From: Acidobacteriota bacterium
GTDB lineage: Bacteria; Acidobacteriota; Terriglobia; Acidiferrales; UBA7541
DNA: 7,858 bases
NCBI GenBank assembly: GCA_028876695.1
Contig: JAGWRH010000406.1
Location: 1 to 7,858, forward strand
Direction of reading: 5' to 3'
Below the pieces are notes generated by a model. It saw nothing but the letters and a program-made list of their open reading frames with translations. It was not told the origin of the DNA and made no database searches. Positions 7,376 to 7,858 of the stretch are shown here, piece by piece. Numbering within the stretch: the first letter of the stretch is position 1; each line of letters starts with the position of its first letter. A program made the position numbers and the translations under genes.

Positions 7376-7397
7376 TTGGTTCCGCTGCTGGAACCAA
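7376..7397. repeat. Perfect 8-base inverted repeat, possible operator
   Basis: TTGGTTCC (7376-7383) and GGAACCAA (7390-7397) are exact reverse complements around the six-base spacer GCTGCT. No T-run follows on either strand, so it is not a terminator. Its place between divergently transcribed genes suits a regulator binding site. Confidence 0.4.
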
Positions 7398-7489
7398 GGC
7401 GGTCCGCTTGCAACTGGCACCGACGCAGAGAGCGCACAATCAGCAACGCGCTTTCGCCCGGTCTTCACCCAGCGGAAACCGGGCCGTGG

Positions 7490-7507
7490 TGCCGGAGGCT
7501 GGCCATG
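7490..7507 (+). promoter_or_regulatory. Strong ribosome binding site and start of the small membrane protein
   Basis: GGAGG at 7494-7498 lies six bases before the ATG at 7505. This decides the start against the upstream TTG at 7361. Confidence 0.75.
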
Positions 7508-7648
7508 AAAACATTGGGCACGTGCTTGGAAATCACGGGAGTAATTCTCGCCTCGTTCGGAATCGCGGTGGCGCTGGAGTGGTGGGGACTGAACGGACTG
7601 ATGCGCCTTCTACCCGGTCGTGGCGGTGTATCGCACGAGCGCAAGTAG
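7505..7648 (+). CDS. Small single-span membrane protein (47 residues)
   Basis: I do not recognise a named family. The protein starts MKTLGTCLEI, has one hydrophobic segment of roughly residues 8-26 (ITGVILASFGIAVALEWW region), then LNGLMRLLPG and a short basic, polar tail ending SHERK. It would sit as a single helix in the inner membrane with a small tail on one side. Evidence that it is real: an ideal GGAGG ribosome binding site, a clear membrane segment running from the chosen start, an aromatic belt (EWWGLNG) at the membrane edge, and a terminator-like hairpin 25 bases past the stop. It is divergent from the M50 protease and could be related to it, but that is only positional. Its function is unknown. 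Confidence 0.62.
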   Translation: MKTLGTCLEITGVILASFGIAVALEWWGLNGLMRLLPGRGGVSHERK

Positions 7649-7673
7649 CGCTTCCGTCAGGCTGTCGATTCAT

Positions 7674-7704
7674 GGTTTCGCAAGCGACGCGAAACCGAAA
7701 ATTT
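7674..7704 (+). terminator. Terminator-like stem-loop after the small gene
   Basis: GGTTTCGC (7674-7681) pairs perfectly with GCGAAACC (7689-7696) around a seven-base loop. It is followed by GAAAATTTT, giving a short T-run at 7701-7704. It starts 25 bases after the TAG of the small membrane protein. The T-run is short and slightly displaced, so this is a moderate call. Confidence 0.45.
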
Positions 7705-7858
7705 TCCCGAGCCGCTGAGCTTCTTCCGGAACTGGGCGGAGAACGGAGGAGCGCGGCGCCGCTCAGGAATGAGCGCCGGCAAAAACCCTTGCTGGCGGCT
7801 TCGTCCCGCGCCTCGTGGGAGCGATCTTGCCACCGCCGCGGCGAGATGGCTCCTCAAC
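7705..7858. other. Right-edge region without a convincing gene; stem-loops
   Basis: The minus frame open over 7657-7857 encodes a 66-residue, Arg-rich, low-complexity product with no recognisable motif, and it runs through the hairpins, so I do not call it. A GC-rich imperfect hairpin sits at 7755-7780 (GCTC/GAGC core) and is followed by five A on the + strand, so it is not a + strand terminator. A longer hairpin lies at 7818-7853. Confidence 0.5.
7818..7853. repeat. Long stem-loop at the right edge
   Basis: GGAGC (7818-7822) pairs with GCTCC (7849-7853). After one G/G mismatch, ATCTTGCC (7824-7831) pairs with GGCGAGAT (7840-7847), with one G-T wobble, around an eight-base loop. Thirteen pairs in all. 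It may be a dispersed repeat, a terminator or a leader element of a gene beyond the window. Confidence 0.5.

Larger units (their letters stand above)
7271..7504. other. Divergent intergenic region
   Basis: This stretch separates the start of the M50 operon (minus) from the small membrane protein gene (plus). It holds the candidate -10 element of the M50 gene and a perfect 8-base inverted repeat at 7376-7397. No further gene is convincing here: the plus frame open from a TTG at 7361 only extends the small gene with non-hydrophobic, Arg-rich sequence. No clear promoter for the plus-strand gene was found. Confidence 0.6.

Noticed and set aside
7410..7435. Sigma-54-like TGGCAC element before the small gene
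   Set aside because: TGGCAC is present, but the required GC-containing -12 element (TTGC-like) is missing at the right distance.
7657..7857. 66-codon open frame on the - strand at the right edge
   Set aside because: Arg-rich with no motif, no good ribosome binding site inside the window, and it overlaps three hairpins including the probable terminator of the small + strand gene.

Overview
The window looks like a piece of a high-GC soil bacterium, most likely an acidobacterium. The main reason is the 776-residue secreted protein with TPR repeats, FG-GAP repeats and a C-terminal ASPIC/UnbV domain (CRTAC1 type), an architecture common in Acidobacteriota. Taxonomy is inferred from gene content and base composition only. 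There are no tRNAs, rRNAs, CRISPR arrays or insertion sequences that I can support.

Layout, left to right. (1) 1-327, + strand: an internal fragment of a D-xylose ABC transporter periplasmic binding protein (XylF-like). It stops abruptly in the middle of the family's length. (2) About 322-1872, - strand: an alcohol-forming fatty acyl-CoA reductase with an N-terminal HAD-like domain. It is cut off just after its YxxxK catalytic motif, at the same point where xylF ends, so two broken genes meet head-on at one junction. (3) 1987-2733, -: a complete type I methionine aminopeptidase. (4) 2821-3636, -: a class I SAM-dependent methyltransferase with a strong ribosome binding site and a long imperfect palindrome in its leader. 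(5) 3809-6139, -: the TPR/FG-GAP/ASPIC secreted protein. (6) 6140-7270, -: a membrane-embedded M50 (site-2-type) metalloprotease with two C-terminal CBS domains. Its stop codon directly abuts the start of gene 5. (7) 7505-7648, +: a 47-residue single-span membrane protein with a strong ribosome binding site, followed by a terminator-like hairpin. (8) 7649-7858: no convincing gene, but several stem-loops.

Working relations. The M50 protease and the FG-GAP protein are almost certainly co-transcribed and translationally coupled, which suggests an envelope-related unit of unknown function. The methyltransferase, aminopeptidase and reductase lie in the same direction with gaps of 87 and 114 bases and could form one transcript, but no shared pathway is evident. 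I see no clear new defence or mobile system. The most notable points are the xylF/reductase junction, the apparently dead HAD domain on the reductase, the coupled protease/FG-GAP pair, the palindrome before the methyltransferase and the small membrane protein.
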